A stretch of 64,000 nucleotides of DNA. Origin: Clostridium sp. (GTDB lineage Bacteria > Bacillota > Clostridia > Clostridiales > Clostridiaceae). The notes beneath the pieces are model-generated. The model was not told the DNA's origin. It was given only the letters and a program-made list of their open reading frames with translations, and made no database searches. A program made the position numbers and the translations under genes. This document shows positions 9,187 through 17,294 of the stretch, in pieces. The first letter of the stretch is position 1, and each line of letters opens with the position of its first letter. The stretch lies in contig NZ_JAHAIF010000025.1 in the NCBI RefSeq assembly GCF_018372875.1, forward strand, positions 4,695 through 68,694, given 5' to 3'.

Positions 9187-9528
9187 ATGCATGAATTGTC
9201 AGTTACTGAAGGTATCTTAAAAATATGCAAAGAGGAAGAAAAAAAGAATAATTTTAAAAGTATAAAAGAAATAAGAATAAAGGTTGGAGAATTAACAGGG
9301 TTAGTACCTAGCTGTATAGATTACTATTTTAATGTAATAAGTAAGGATACAGTAGCAGAAGGTGCAAAGTTAATTGTAGAAAAGCTTCCAATAAAAATAG
9401 AGTGTAGAGAATGCTTATATAAAGGGGAAATATCTAAGGGAAATTATACTTGTCCTAAATGTAATTCTTATAAGATAAAAATAAAGAATGGCAAGGAATT
9501 TTATGTAGACAGTTTGGAGGTTGAGTAA
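9187..9528 (+). CDS. hypA: Hydrogenase nickel insertion protein HypA
   Basis: A 113-residue nickel metallochaperone. Seen: the MHELS start with nickel-binding His2, and the structural zinc site made by Cys73, Cys76, Cys89 and Cys92 (two CxxC pairs). The ATG follows the large-subunit stop codon without any gap and has only a weak SD, which suggests translational coupling to the catalytic subunit. It works with HypB to load nickel after iron insertion. Confidence 0.93.
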   Translation: MHELSVTEGILKICKEEEKKNNFKSIKEIRIKVGELTGLVPSCIDYYFNVISKDTVAEGAKLIVEKLPIKIECRECLYKGEISKGNYTCPKCNSYKIKIKNGKEFYVDSLEVE

Positions 9529-9529
9529 T

Positions 9530-10180
9530 ATGGAGATTAAGGTTGTTAAACAAATTATGGAGTGGAATGAAAATTGTCATAAAGAACTTCAAGATGAATT
9601 GAAAGAAAAGAAGGTATTTATGATTAACATAATGGGTTCTCCAGGAGCAGGAAAAACAACATTTATATTAGGTTTAATAGATGAACTTAAAAAATCAGGA
9701 ATTAAAGTAGGGGTTATTGAAGGTGATATTGCAGGTAAAATAGATGCAGAAAAAATGGCTGAAAGAGGCATACCAGTAGTTCAATTAAATACAGATGGAG
9801 CTTGTCATATAGAAGCTATGTCCATAAAAAACATACTTCCACAATTTGATTTAGACCATTTAGATCTTATCATTATTGAAAATATAGGAAATCTTGTTTG
9901 CCCAGCAGAGTTTGATATAGGGGAAAGCCTTAAGGTAGCTTTACTAAGTATTCCAGAAGGTGACGACAAGGTTGAAAAGTATCCATTAATGTTTACAAGA
10001 GCAGATGCCTTAGTATTAACAAAGTATGACTTAATAAATTATTTTGAATTTAATAAGGAAAGAGTAGAGAAGAATGCATTAATGAGAAATGATGAGCTTA
10101 AGTTATTTAAGGTGAATTCTAAGAATGAAGAGGATATAAAGGAATTTAAAAATTGGCTTATTTCTAAAATTGAGGAATAG
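9530..10180 (+). CDS. hypB: Hydrogenase nickel incorporation GTPase HypB
   Basis: A 216-residue SIMIBI-class GTPase. Seen: Walker A GSPGAGKT at residues ~36-43, EGDIAGKIDAEKM (switch I region), the metal-binding CHIEA segment, ENIGNLVCPAEFD (switch II with the second metal-site Cys) and TKYDL for guanine specificity. It lacks the N-terminal His-rich nickel-storage stretch found in some HypB proteins. A TTG at 9521 is in frame but directly abuts the SD (TGGAGG, 9515-9520); the ATG at 9530 is nine bases away and is preferred. It starts one base after the hypA stop codon. Confidence 0.93.
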   Translation: MEIKVVKQIMEWNENCHKELQDELKEKKVFMINIMGSPGAGKTTFILGLIDELKKSGIKVGVIEGDIAGKIDAEKMAERGIPVVQLNTDGACHIEAMSIKNILPQFDLDHLDLIIIENIGNLVCPAEFDIGESLKVALLSIPEGDDKVEKYPLMFTRADALVLTKYDLINYFEFNKERVEKNALMRNDELKLFKVNSKNEEDIKEFKNWLISKIEE

Positions 10181-10191
10181 GGGGAAAGGAT

Positions 10192-10722
10192 ATGAGAAAT
10201 AAAAAGGGTATTTTTGCAACTTCCCTTTTTGCTTTTGTATTTTGGATTTTATTTGTGTTACAAGATATAAATATATTCAAAATTGATATCCAAGAAGTAA
10301 TTGTTGGATTAATAGTATCTGTAATAATTGGGTATTTTACATGTCCACTTTTTATCAAGGAAGATGGAACTTGGCTATTCAAAGAAAATAGATTCTTTAA
10401 ATTAATAGCTTATATACCTTTTTATACAGTAGCCTTAATGAAAGCGAATATTGATGTGGCAAAAAGAGCTTTATATAAAAACGTAAAGATAAATCCAGGT
10501 ATAGTTAAAATTCCAACAGAGTTAGTATCAGATTATGGGTTATCAATGCTAGCAAATTCTATAACTTTAACACCTGGAACAATTGTTATGGACATTATAG
10601 AAGAGGACGGAAAAAATTATTTATATGTTCATTGGATAGACGTTGAAACTGAAGAAGAAGATAAAGCAGGAGAAATAATCAAGGGAGACTTTGAGAATAG
10701 AATAAGGGGGATTTTTAAATAA
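10192..10722 (+). CDS. Mbh membrane subunit, MnhE/MrpE-like (MbhA-like)
   Basis: A 176-residue protein with about three N-terminal membrane helices followed by a cytoplasmic domain, as in Mrp antiporter subunit E. The segment NSITLTPGT in the second half is the family signature. In Mbh complexes this subunit belongs to the sodium-translocating membrane module. It begins 11 bases after hypB and overlaps the next gene by one base (TAATG). Confidence 0.85.
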   Translation: MRNKKGIFATSLFAFVFWILFVLQDINIFKIDIQEVIVGLIVSVIIGYFTCPLFIKEDGTWLFKENRFFKLIAYIPFYTVALMKANIDVAKRALYKNVKINPGIVKIPTELVSDYGLSMLANSITLTPGTIVMDIIEEDGKNYLYVHWIDVETEEEDKAGEIIKGDFENRIRGIFK

Positions 10723-10985
10723 TGGATATGGTTAATGATTTAATGATAGTTGCAATAATCCTCTCTCTCTTATCATTAGTACTTTTATATAGAGTATTTA
10801 GGGGCCCTCATATTATAGATAGAGTAGTGGCAGCAGACTGTATAGATATTATCTTAGGTGTTGTATTAATATTATTTGGTTGTATTGAAGAGAGAAGTTT
10901 GTTTGTGGACCTTGGTCTTATAATGACATTACTTGGCTTTATTGGTACTGTGCTTATTTCTAAGTATTTGGAGGGGAAAATATGA
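10722..10985 (+). CDS. Mbh membrane subunit, MnhF/MrpF-like (MbhB-like)
   Basis: An 87-residue, three-helix membrane protein. The loop RVFRGPHIIDRVVAADCID is the MrpF family signature. Family role: part of the MrpEFG block that is proposed to form the Na+ path. One-base overlap with the preceding gene and a four-base ATGA overlap with the next show tight coupling. Confidence 0.85.
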   Translation: MDMVNDLMIVAIILSLLSLVLLYRVFRGPHIIDRVVAADCIDIILGVVLILFGCIEERSLFVDLGLIMTLLGFIGTVLISKYLEGKI

Positions 10986-11329
10986 TAGTGGTAAGAATTT
11001 TAATAGATTTACTATTTGCAGTTGGAATATTCTTTACCATAGCTGGAATCGTAGGAATGATTAGAATGCCAGATACCTATTGTAGACTACAATCATCAAC
11101 TAATATTGCAACTATGGGAGCCTTACCAATTGCTCTTGGATGTGCTATATATGGGTTTGCTATTGGTAATTCTTCTTTAGGAATAAAGGCTTTAGTTATT
11201 ATGTTCTTTTTAATTATAACTAACCCAGTGGCATCACATGCTATGACAAGAGCTGCGTATAAAACAAAGGCCAAATTATTTGAGAAGAATAAGTGTGATC
11301 ACTATGGGAGGGATGAAGAGGATGAATAG
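10982..11329 (+). CDS. Mbh membrane subunit, MnhG/MrpG-like (MbhC-like)
   Basis: A 115-residue, three-helix membrane protein with the MrpG signature GMIRMPDTYCRLQ near residue 25 and NPVASHAMTRAAY near residue 80. It completes the E-F-G block shared by Mrp antiporters and Mbh/Mbs complexes. It starts inside the previous gene (ATGA) and its last eight bases overlap the start of the next gene. Confidence 0.85.
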   Translation: MIVVRILIDLLFAVGIFFTIAGIVGMIRMPDTYCRLQSSTNIATMGALPIALGCAIYGFAIGNSSLGIKALVIMFFLIITNPVASHAMTRAAYKTKAKLFEKNKCDHYGRDEEDE

Positions 11330-11588
11330 TTTTACTATATTAAATACAATTATTATCCTTGGAATGATTATTGCAGCTGCATCCCTTTTATTTATTGAGG
11401 ATTTATTACCATCAATAATAGCTATGTCAATTATGGGAAGTTTTTTAGCATTAGAGTTTTTACTATTAAAGGCGCCAGATGTAGCTTTGGCAGAGGCAGC
11501 AGTAGGAGCAATACTTACTCCAATAATCTTTATAGTTACCTTAAAGAAGGTAAAAGATAAGAAAGATAATAAGGAGGAAGAAAAATGA
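11322..11588 (+). CDS. Mbh membrane subunit MbhD-like (MrpA middle region)
   Basis: About 88 residues with three helices; it matches the MrpA C-terminal region called MbhD (DUF4040), with LLKAPDVALAEAAVGA as its signature. The open frame extends upstream to 11280, but the best SD (GGGAGGG, 11306-11312) fits the ATG at 11322 with nine bases; this start overlaps the stop codon of the MnhG-like gene. In Mrp systems this segment is fused into MrpA; here it is separate, as in archaeal Mbh operons. Confidence 0.8.
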   Translation: MNSFTILNTIIILGMIIAAASLLFIEDLLPSIIAMSIMGSFLALEFLLLKAPDVALAEAAVGAILTPIIFIVTLKKVKDKKDNKEEEK

Positions 11589-11875
11589 AGAAATCAATAG
11601 GAATTCTTTCTCTTTTAGTAATAACAGCTGCATTCATTTTTGTGGGATTTAAGATGGTGAATATGCCCTCCACTTATAATGGAGCAGCAGAAATTATAGT
11701 AAATGAAACTCAAGAGAAAACAGGAGCTATAAACTCTGTTACATCAATAGTATTTGATTTCAGAGGATATGATACTCTTGGAGAATCATTTGTTCTATTT
11801 ACAGCAGTTTGTGGAGCCACAGCTGTTCTAAGAAAAAGAAGAGCTAAGGGGGTAGGAAATCATGAAGAAGAATAG
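11585..11875 (+). CDS. Mbh membrane subunit MbhE-like (MrpA C-terminal region)
   Basis: A 96-residue protein with two helices and the conserved segment IVFDFRGYDTLGES between them, the signature of the MbhE / MrpA-C domain. It overlaps the preceding gene by four bases (ATGA) and the next by 14 bases. Separate MbhD and MbhE genes are typical of Mbh-type hydrogenases and the related Mbs complexes. Confidence 0.82.
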   Translation: MKKSIGILSLLVITAAFIFVGFKMVNMPSTYNGAAEIIVNETQEKTGAINSVTSIVFDFRGYDTLGESFVLFTAVCGATAVLRKRRAKGVGNHEEE

Positions 11876-12329
11876 AAAGCAAAAGGATATAATAATCCCT
11901 TCTTGTGCAGATTTAGTTATACCTATAACTCTTGTTCTTGGAGCATATATTATACTTCATGGACACTTAAGTCCAGGAGGTGGATTCCAAGGAGGAGTTT
12001 TACTTACAGGTGCTATTGCCATATTTTTTATAGCATATGGAAGAGATAAGGTATTAAAAACATTTCATTTAAATAGGTTAAAGACATCAGAGGATTTAGG
12101 TGCCTTAGCATTTGTTTTAGTAGCAACTTTAGGTGTTATATATGGAGCTGCCTTCTTTGGCAACGTAGTTTGGAAAGGAACTTTAGGTAAATTATTTTCT
12201 TCAGGAACAATATTCTTAATGAATTTTGCTGTAGGATATAAAGTTCTTGCAGGAATTGGAGTTCTTCTTCTTATAATGATAGGTACTTTAAAAGATGATG
12301 ATGAGGAGGGGCTAGAGAATGATAATTAA
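11862..12329 (+). CDS. Mbh membrane subunit, MnhB/MrpB-like (MbhF-like)
   Basis: A 155-residue, four-helix membrane protein carrying HGHLSPGGGFQGG near residue 33, the diagnostic MrpB motif. Part of the Mrp-like ion-translocating arm. The start (ATGAAGAAGAAT) lies within the end of the MbhE-like gene, and its own 3' end overlaps the MnhC-like gene by 11 bases. Confidence 0.87.
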   Translation: MKKNRKQKDIIIPSCADLVIPITLVLGAYIILHGHLSPGGGFQGGVLLTGAIAIFFIAYGRDKVLKTFHLNRLKTSEDLGALAFVLVATLGVIYGAAFFGNVVWKGTLGKLFSSGTIFLMNFAVGYKVLAGIGVLLLIMIGTLKDDDEEGLENDN

Positions 12330-12663
12330 TTATATAGGAGCTTCTCTACTTATTATAATTGGACTAGCTTTAATTATTTTTAAGAAGAATCTTATAAAAA
12401 TAGTTATAGGTATGGGAGTTATGGATTCAGGAATAAATCTATTGCTAATTACAATTGGATTTAGAACTGGTGGTACTGCACCTATATTTATAAGTGATTT
12501 AAAAGAGGGTGCTTTCTTTGTTGATCCTATTCCTCAAGCATTAACACTTACCTCTATAGTAATTGGAGCTTGTGTTACAGCTTTAGCATTATCTTTGATA
12601 ATAAAGATAAAGGAAAGGTATGGAACCATAGAATCTGACAAGGTAAGGAGGCTTAAAGGATGA
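12319..12663 (+). CDS. Mbh membrane subunit, MnhC/MrpC-like (MbhG-like, NuoK family)
   Basis: A 114-residue, three-helix NuoK-like protein. Seen: MGVMDSGINLLLIT in helix 2 and DPIPQALTLTSIVIG before helix 3, both typical of MrpC/NuoK. It is expected to link the antiporter-like subunit to the rest of the membrane arm. SD GAGGAGGGG precedes the ATG, and the gene overlaps the next by four bases (ATGA). Confidence 0.87.
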   Translation: MIINYIGASLLIIIGLALIIFKKNLIKIVIGMGVMDSGINLLLITIGFRTGGTAPIFISDLKEGAFFVDPIPQALTLTSIVIGACVTALALSLIIKIKERYGTIESDKVRRLKG

Positions 12664-14603
12664 GTAATGATTATTCAGGATATCCTTTAATAGCTATACT
12701 TACACCTTTTGTATTAGCATTTATAATAGGTCTATTTAAGGAAAAATATATAAAGATAAAGAAAGCTATTGTTGTATTGGGATGTATAGCATCATTTATT
12801 ATAACGGTGCTATTAATAAAGCCTGTATTTTTAGATGGAAAAATAATAACTTATTGGCTAGGAAATTGGAAGCCTGTAGATAATATTGCTATAGGTATAG
12901 GAATGGAGGTAGATGCTCTATCTCTATTTGTAGGTTTAATAATAACAGCAGCTTGTGCATTAAGTTCTATATATTCAATTAAATATATGAGCAAGGATGA
13001 TGGACTAGGTAAGTACTATACACTATTTTTACTTTTAGCAGGTAGTATGATAGGTTTTGTATTTACTGGTGATTTATTTAATATGTATGTAATGCTTGAA
13101 ATAATGACATTTGCAGCCATTGCACTAACAGCATTTAGAACTCAGAAGGATAAGGCTTTAGAAGCTGGATTTAAATATTTAGTAATTGGGGGACTAGGTT
13201 CTTCCCTAATTCTTATGGGAACAGCATTAATGTATGCTCAAACTCATACTTTAAATATTGCACAAATAGCTCTAGAGCTAAATAGTAGAGGAGAGAAATT
13301 TACTCCAGTAACAATTCTAGCTTTAGCATTATTACTAGTTGGATATGCAGTTAAATCCTTTATGGTTCCATGTCATACATGGCCACCTGATGCCCATATG
13401 TCAGCACCATCTTCAATTTCTATGTTACTTTCAGGAGTAATGAGTAAAACTGGTGTTTATGGGTTAATAAGAATATTATTTATGATATTTATGGTAAGTG
13501 GCAATAAGGCGTTAGCATACCTAGTAATGATATGGGGAGCTATAACCATGGTAGTAGGAGTTTCTATGGCACTTTTACAAACAGACTTTAAGAGACTTCT
13601 TGCATTCCACTCAGTATCTCAATTAGGTTATGTAATTACTGGTATAGGTGTAGGTTTAACTGCAGCAGATGGTATTGCAAATCTAGGACTTATGGGTGGA
13701 TTATATCATATGGTTAATCATGCCTCCTTTAAGTGTTTATTGTTCCTGTGTGCAGGGGCAGTGCTTTACCGCGTAGGAACTACAGATTTAAATAAGGTTT
13801 CAGGACTTGGGAAAAAGATGCCTTTTACAGCAGTAATGTTTTTTATAGGAGCAGCAGCAATTAGTGGTATACCTCCATTTAATGGATTTGCATCTAAATG
13901 GATATTGTATCAATCTACTTCAGAAACTCAAATACCAATAATAACAATTGTAGAACTTATAGTTTCTGTTCTTACATTAGCTTCATTTATTAAAGTTGGA
14001 CATTCTGTTTTCTTTGGAGCTGAAAGAGAGGAACTAAAAGAAGTAAAAGAAGTTCCATTTACTATGAAGTTACCAATGGGAATATTAGCATTAATATGCT
14101 TTGTTTTTGGTATATGTTCTAATTATGTTATTAAAGGAATATTGGTGCCTATTGTTGATGCTATAAGAAATGTTCCTAAATATATAGATAATATGCTATT
14201 AGGAGATTTATCGATATTACATCTTGAGAATTATACAAAGAGTGATTTGGAGTTTGCCTTTAGAGGAGAATATAATCCAGAGTCATTTTTAATACTTTTC
14301 TTTATTGGAGTAATAGCTATAATTGTAGCAATGACCTTAGGAATTCATAAGATTGGTAAATGTAGAGTTGAAAGTAGTTCTTTAGAAGGAGCAATGGATA
14401 CAAAATATGAAGTCTTTACAGGTGGAGAAAAAGAAGAATTCTCAAAGGTTGGACCTCATGATTTGTTCTGGGGTATGAAACATGATTTTAAAGGATATTT
14501 CAATAGATTAAGCAATGCCCATTCAGGAGTTGTTAATGATTATGCACTTTGGGTAGTTGTAACCATGGCAGTTATAATAATCTATTGCTTTATAACATTA
14601 TAG
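12660..14603 (+). CDS. Mbh antiporter-like subunit, MnhD-like (MbhH-like) with long C-terminal extension
   Basis: A 647-residue proton-pump-type subunit related to MrpD and NuoN/M/L. Seen: EIMTFAAIAL (conserved helix-5 Glu), KSFMVPCHTWPPDAH (conserved helix-7 Lys), FHSVSQLGY and HMVNHASFKCLLF (later His and Lys of the half channel). MrpD/MbhH proteins are near 500 residues; here about 130 extra residues follow, with a helix near residues 540-560, an amphipathic segment and a final hydrophobic helix. No separate MbhI-like gene exists in the operon, so this tail may be a fused MbhI equivalent (inference). Confidence 0.87.
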   Translation: MSNDYSGYPLIAILTPFVLAFIIGLFKEKYIKIKKAIVVLGCIASFIITVLLIKPVFLDGKIITYWLGNWKPVDNIAIGIGMEVDALSLFVGLIITAACALSSIYSIKYMSKDDGLGKYYTLFLLLAGSMIGFVFTGDLFNMYVMLEIMTFAAIALTAFRTQKDKALEAGFKYLVIGGLGSSLILMGTALMYAQTHTLNIAQIALELNSRGEKFTPVTILALALLLVGYAVKSFMVPCHTWPPDAHMSAPSSISMLLSGVMSKTGVYGLIRILFMIFMVSGNKALAYLVMIWGAITMVVGVSMALLQTDFKRLLAFHSVSQLGYVITGIGVGLTAADGIANLGLMGGLYHMVNHASFKCLLFLCAGAVLYRVGTTDLNKVSGLGKKMPFTAVMFFIGAAAISGIPPFNGFASKWILYQSTSETQIPIITIVELIVSVLTLASFIKVGHSVFFGAEREELKEVKEVPFTMKLPMGILALICFVFGICSNYVIKGILVPIVDAIRNVPKYIDNMLLGDLSILHLENYTKSDLEFAFRGEYNPESFLILFFIGVIAIIVAMTLGIHKIGKCRVESSSLEGAMDTKYEVFTGGEKEEFSKVGPHDLFWGMKHDFKGYFNRLSNAHSGVVNDYALWVVVTMAVIIIYCFITL

Positions 14604-14616
14604 GGGGTGAGTAGAT

Positions 14617-15597
14617 ATGGAAATAGTTAAATTTATATTTCATGTATTAATTTTTCCAGGAGGATTATTTGCAATAGCTATGGCATTACTTATGTCTGGA
14701 ATAGATAGAAAGCTTGTTGCTAAAATGCAATTAAGACAAGGACCTCCACTACTTCAACCATTTTATGATTTTATAAAGCTATTAGGTAAGGATGTAATAG
14801 TTCCAAGAAATGCACTTAGAAAAGCCTTTCTTTTGGCTCCTATAGTTGGACTAACTAGTGTGTTAATAATACCTATATTTATTCCTATGTACCAAGAGGC
14901 TTTTATAAATAGTACAGCTGATATCATAGTTATAATATATCTTTTAACAATACCAGCAGTAATGTTAGTAGTAGGAGGAAGTTCTTCATCTTCTCCATTA
15001 GCTGGGATAGGAGCTTCAAGAGAAGTTGTAACAATGCTTGCTTATGAATTGCCTATGGTTATGTCTATACTTGCCGTTTGTAAAAAAGCAGGAGCATTTA
15101 TGGGAACTAACGTAAGTTTTTCACTATTAGGTATACAAGGATTTCAGGTAGCTGATGGAATGGGATTATTTCATATAACATTAATACCAGCAGCCATAGC
15201 TTTTTTAATGGTTATTCCAGCAGAAGTAGGTGTTGTACCATTTGATATGGCTGAGGCTGAAACAGAAATTTGTGAAGGACCTTTAGTAGAGTATAGTGGA
15301 TTATACTTAGCTTTATATAAACTAACAAGCCAGATTAAGGCATTTATTATGTCAGGATTATTTGTAGCACTATTCTTAGGTGGAAAAGGTATAGGAGTCA
15401 CTGGAAATGCTACTTTAAATATAATACTGAATATAATACTATTCTTGATTTTAACACTTGTTGTTATGTTTATATCTATAACTTTAGTTAGAGCTATAGC
15501 TGGAAGATTTAAAATAAATCAAGGGTTAAAGTTCTTTTGGACAGTACCAGCTGTTTTATCTTTAATAAGCTTCTTGGCTATTACATTAGCTATGTGA
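14617..15597 (+). CDS. Mbh membrane subunit, NuoH-like (MbhM-like)
   Basis: A 326-residue, roughly eight-helix NuoH/complex I subunit 1 homologue that anchors the hydrogenase module to the membrane and couples redox chemistry to ion transport. Seen: DFIKLLGKD in the first loop, the acidic loop FDMAEAETEICEGPLVEYSG (conserved Glu residues of the NuoH cavity), and YKLTSQIKAF. SD GGGGGTGAG precedes the ATG; 13-base gap from the MbhH-like gene. Confidence 0.9.
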   Translation: MEIVKFIFHVLIFPGGLFAIAMALLMSGIDRKLVAKMQLRQGPPLLQPFYDFIKLLGKDVIVPRNALRKAFLLAPIVGLTSVLIIPIFIPMYQEAFINSTADIIVIIYLLTIPAVMLVVGGSSSSSPLAGIGASREVVTMLAYELPMVMSILAVCKKAGAFMGTNVSFSLLGIQGFQVADGMGLFHITLIPAAIAFLMVIPAEVGVVPFDMAEAETEICEGPLVEYSGLYLALYKLTSQIKAFIMSGLFVALFLGGKGIGVTGNATLNIILNIILFLILTLVVMFISITLVRAIAGRFKINQGLKFFWTVPAVLSLISFLAITLAM

Positions 15598-15611
15598 TTG
15601 GAGGGATTTAA

Positions 15612-16049
15612 ATGGGGTTAATGAGTTTAAGTAAAGAGAAGTCTCCTTGGATATATCATTTAAACACAGGTTCATGTAATGGGTGTGATATAGAGTTAGT
15701 AGCACTTTTAGGGCCAAGATATGATGTGGAAAGGTTTGGAGTAAAGCTTACAGGAAGTCCAAAGCATGCAGATATCGTTATAGTAACAGGACCAGTTACA
15801 ACACAGTCTAGAGAAAGAATGCTAAGAGTTTTATCACAGGTTCCAGAGCCTAAGGTGGTTATGTCTATAGGATCTTGTCCAATGTCTTGCAATGTATTTA
15901 AGGGAAGTTACTCAGTAGATGGTCCTTTAGATAAATGGACAAAAGTTGATGTAGCTGTAGGTGGGTGTGCACCAAAGCCAGAAGCAATTATTCAGGGGTT
16001 AGTTGAAGCTGTTAAGATATTAAAAGATAAAAGAGGAGGGGATAAATAA
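15612..16049 (+). CDS. Mbh hydrogenase small subunit, NuoB-like (MbhJ-like)
   Basis: A 145-residue NuoB-family electron-transfer subunit carrying the proximal [4Fe-4S] cluster next to the Ni-Fe site. Seen: GSCNGCDIE (Cys22, Cys25), GSCPMSC (Cys89 fits the third ligand) and GGCAPKPE (Cys119). The spacing matches the four cluster ligands of group 4 hydrogenases and complex I. SD GGAGGG lies eight bases from the ATG. It overlaps the ferredoxin-like gene by one base (TAATG). Confidence 0.92.
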   Translation: MGLMSLSKEKSPWIYHLNTGSCNGCDIELVALLGPRYDVERFGVKLTGSPKHADIVIVTGPVTTQSRERMLRVLSQVPEPKVVMSIGSCPMSCNVFKGSYSVDGPLDKWTKVDVAVGGCAPKPEAIIQGLVEAVKILKDKRGGDK

Positions 16050-16495
16050 TGATACCTTATTTAAAGGAGGCAATAGGAAATTTATTTAAACCTTCAGTAA
16101 CATCTAAGTTTCCAGAGAAACCTGTAGAAACTCCTAAGAATTATAGAGGAAGAATAAGTTTTAATGCAGACCAGTGTATTGGATGTGGAATGTGTATAAG
16201 AGTTTGCTCACCAGGTGCCATAACTAAAACTCAAAAGCCAGTGGAAGGTGGACAAGAAATAACAATGGAGTTTGATTTAAGCTCCTGTACTTTTTGTGGT
16301 ATGTGTAGTGATTTTTGTCCTAAAAAGACAATTACACTTACTGGAGATTCTCAAATGGTAGAATTAGATAAGAATAATTTTAAAGTTAGCGGCTCTTTTA
16401 TTAAGAAAGCTCCACCGAAACCAACACCAGAGCAATTAAAGAAAATAGCAGAAGCTAAAAAAGCAGCTGCAGAAAAGAAAGCTTTAGAAAATTAA
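16049..16495 (+). CDS. Mbh ferredoxin-like subunit, NuoI-like (MbhN-like)
   Basis: A 148-residue protein with two 4Fe-4S motifs: CIGCGMCIRVC starting at Cys43 and CTFCGMCSDFC starting at Cys80. It is the likely entry point for electrons from reduced ferredoxin, passed on through the NuoB-like subunit. The last ~30 residues are a Lys/Ala-rich charged tail (PTPEQLKKIAEAKKAAAEKK). Last gene of the operon, followed by a strong terminator at 16541. Confidence 0.9.
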   Translation: MIPYLKEAIGNLFKPSVTSKFPEKPVETPKNYRGRISFNADQCIGCGMCIRVCSPGAITKTQKPVEGGQEITMEFDLSSCTFCGMCSDFCPKKTITLTGDSQMVELDKNNFKVSGSFIKKAPPKPTPEQLKKIAEAKKAAAEKKALEN

Positions 16496-16540
16496 GTTTA
16501 TAAGGTAAAGAAGGTGGAGGAATATTTATTTTACTTGTTA

Positions 16541-16570
16541 GAAGAGTGCTATTTTGGCACTCTTCTTTTT
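16541..16570 (+). terminator. Terminator of the hydrogenase operon
   Basis: Nine-base-pair hairpin GAAGAGTGC / GCACTCTTC (16541-16549 with 16557-16565) followed by TTTTT. It ends the transcript that begins at hypC. Confidence 0.9.
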
Positions 16571-16711
16571 GGAATTAAATGTAATTAAGTTGAATTAAAT
16601 GTTAATAAAAGTAATTTAATAACATCATATAGTAAAAGGTACATAAATACACCAAAAGAGAGATAAAATGAGATAAACCTCCGTGGATATGATTTGAATA
16701 AGATACAAAAT

Positions 16712-16740
16712 TTTACTAAAGATTAAATTGTAAGTATAAT
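16712..16740 (+). promoter_or_regulatory. Candidate sigma-A promoter of the acetyltransferase gene
   Basis: TTTACT at 16712-16717, a 17-base spacer and a perfect TATAAT at 16735-16740, about 30 bases before the start codon. Confidence 0.55.
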
Positions 16741-16772
16741 CCTATATGATTATGAAATCATGGAGGGATAAA

Positions 16773-17294
16773 ATGATATATAAGGATATAAATCTTCAGC
16801 AGGAGGTTTATAGACAAGATGTATACAAATTAATGGATTGGTTAAGAGATGAGGAAGTAAGTCGTTATTTAAATGAAGAAAAGGGAATAATAAATTCATT
16901 AGATTATTTACTAAGAGCTTCAACACTTCCTATACTAACACCATATTTTAATCAAGGAGGACCTTTCTATATAATAGAATATAAGAAAGATTCTGTAGGA
17001 TATCTTAAATTGGTTCCAAAAGGTAAGATAGTAGAAATAGTTATAGCTATAGGAAATAGAGAAAAGTGGGGACAAGGAATAGGAAGCATTGCTTTAAAGA
17101 AAGGTATTTCAGAAGCTTTTTTAAGTTATAGAGCAAATGAGATAGTAGCAAAAATTCATCATAATAACATTAGGTCAAAAAAAATATTTAGAAAAGCTGG
17201 ATTTACAATTGAAGATACATTAGAAGTTGAAAATTTGTATTCTTTAACATTTGATGATTATATAAGTGGATATAGTAAAGAGAGGATTAGTTAA
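16773..17294 (+). CDS. GNAT-family N-acetyltransferase
   Basis: A 173-residue acetyl-CoA-dependent acetyltransferase of the RimJ/RimL-like type; substrate unknown. Seen: IVIAIGNREKWGQGIGSIAL (motif A, with the acetyl-CoA loop in the form QGIGS), then HHNNIRSKKIFRKAGF, the conserved C-terminal motif B. The frame is open from 16746, but the SD GGAGGG at 16762-16767 fixes the start at the ATG at 16773. It stands alone between its own promoter and a bidirectional terminator shared with a tiny convergent gene. Confidence 0.82.
   Translation: MIYKDINLQQEVYRQDVYKLMDWLRDEEVSRYLNEEKGIINSLDYLLRASTLPILTPYFNQGGPFYIIEYKKDSVGYLKLVPKGKIVEIVIAIGNREKWGQGIGSIALKKGISEAFLSYRANEIVAKIHHNNIRSKKIFRKAGFTIEDTLEVENLYSLTFDDYISGYSKERIS

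Noticed and set aside
9021..9230. Minus-strand frame over the end of the hydrogenase large subunit
   Set aside because: Overlaps two conserved genes on the other strand and has no initiation signal.
5376..16495. Operon as plain complex I or an Mrp antiporter
   Set aside because: Both Ni-Fe cysteine motifs and a hyp gene set are present, and NuoE/F/G are missing, so it is a hydrogenase.
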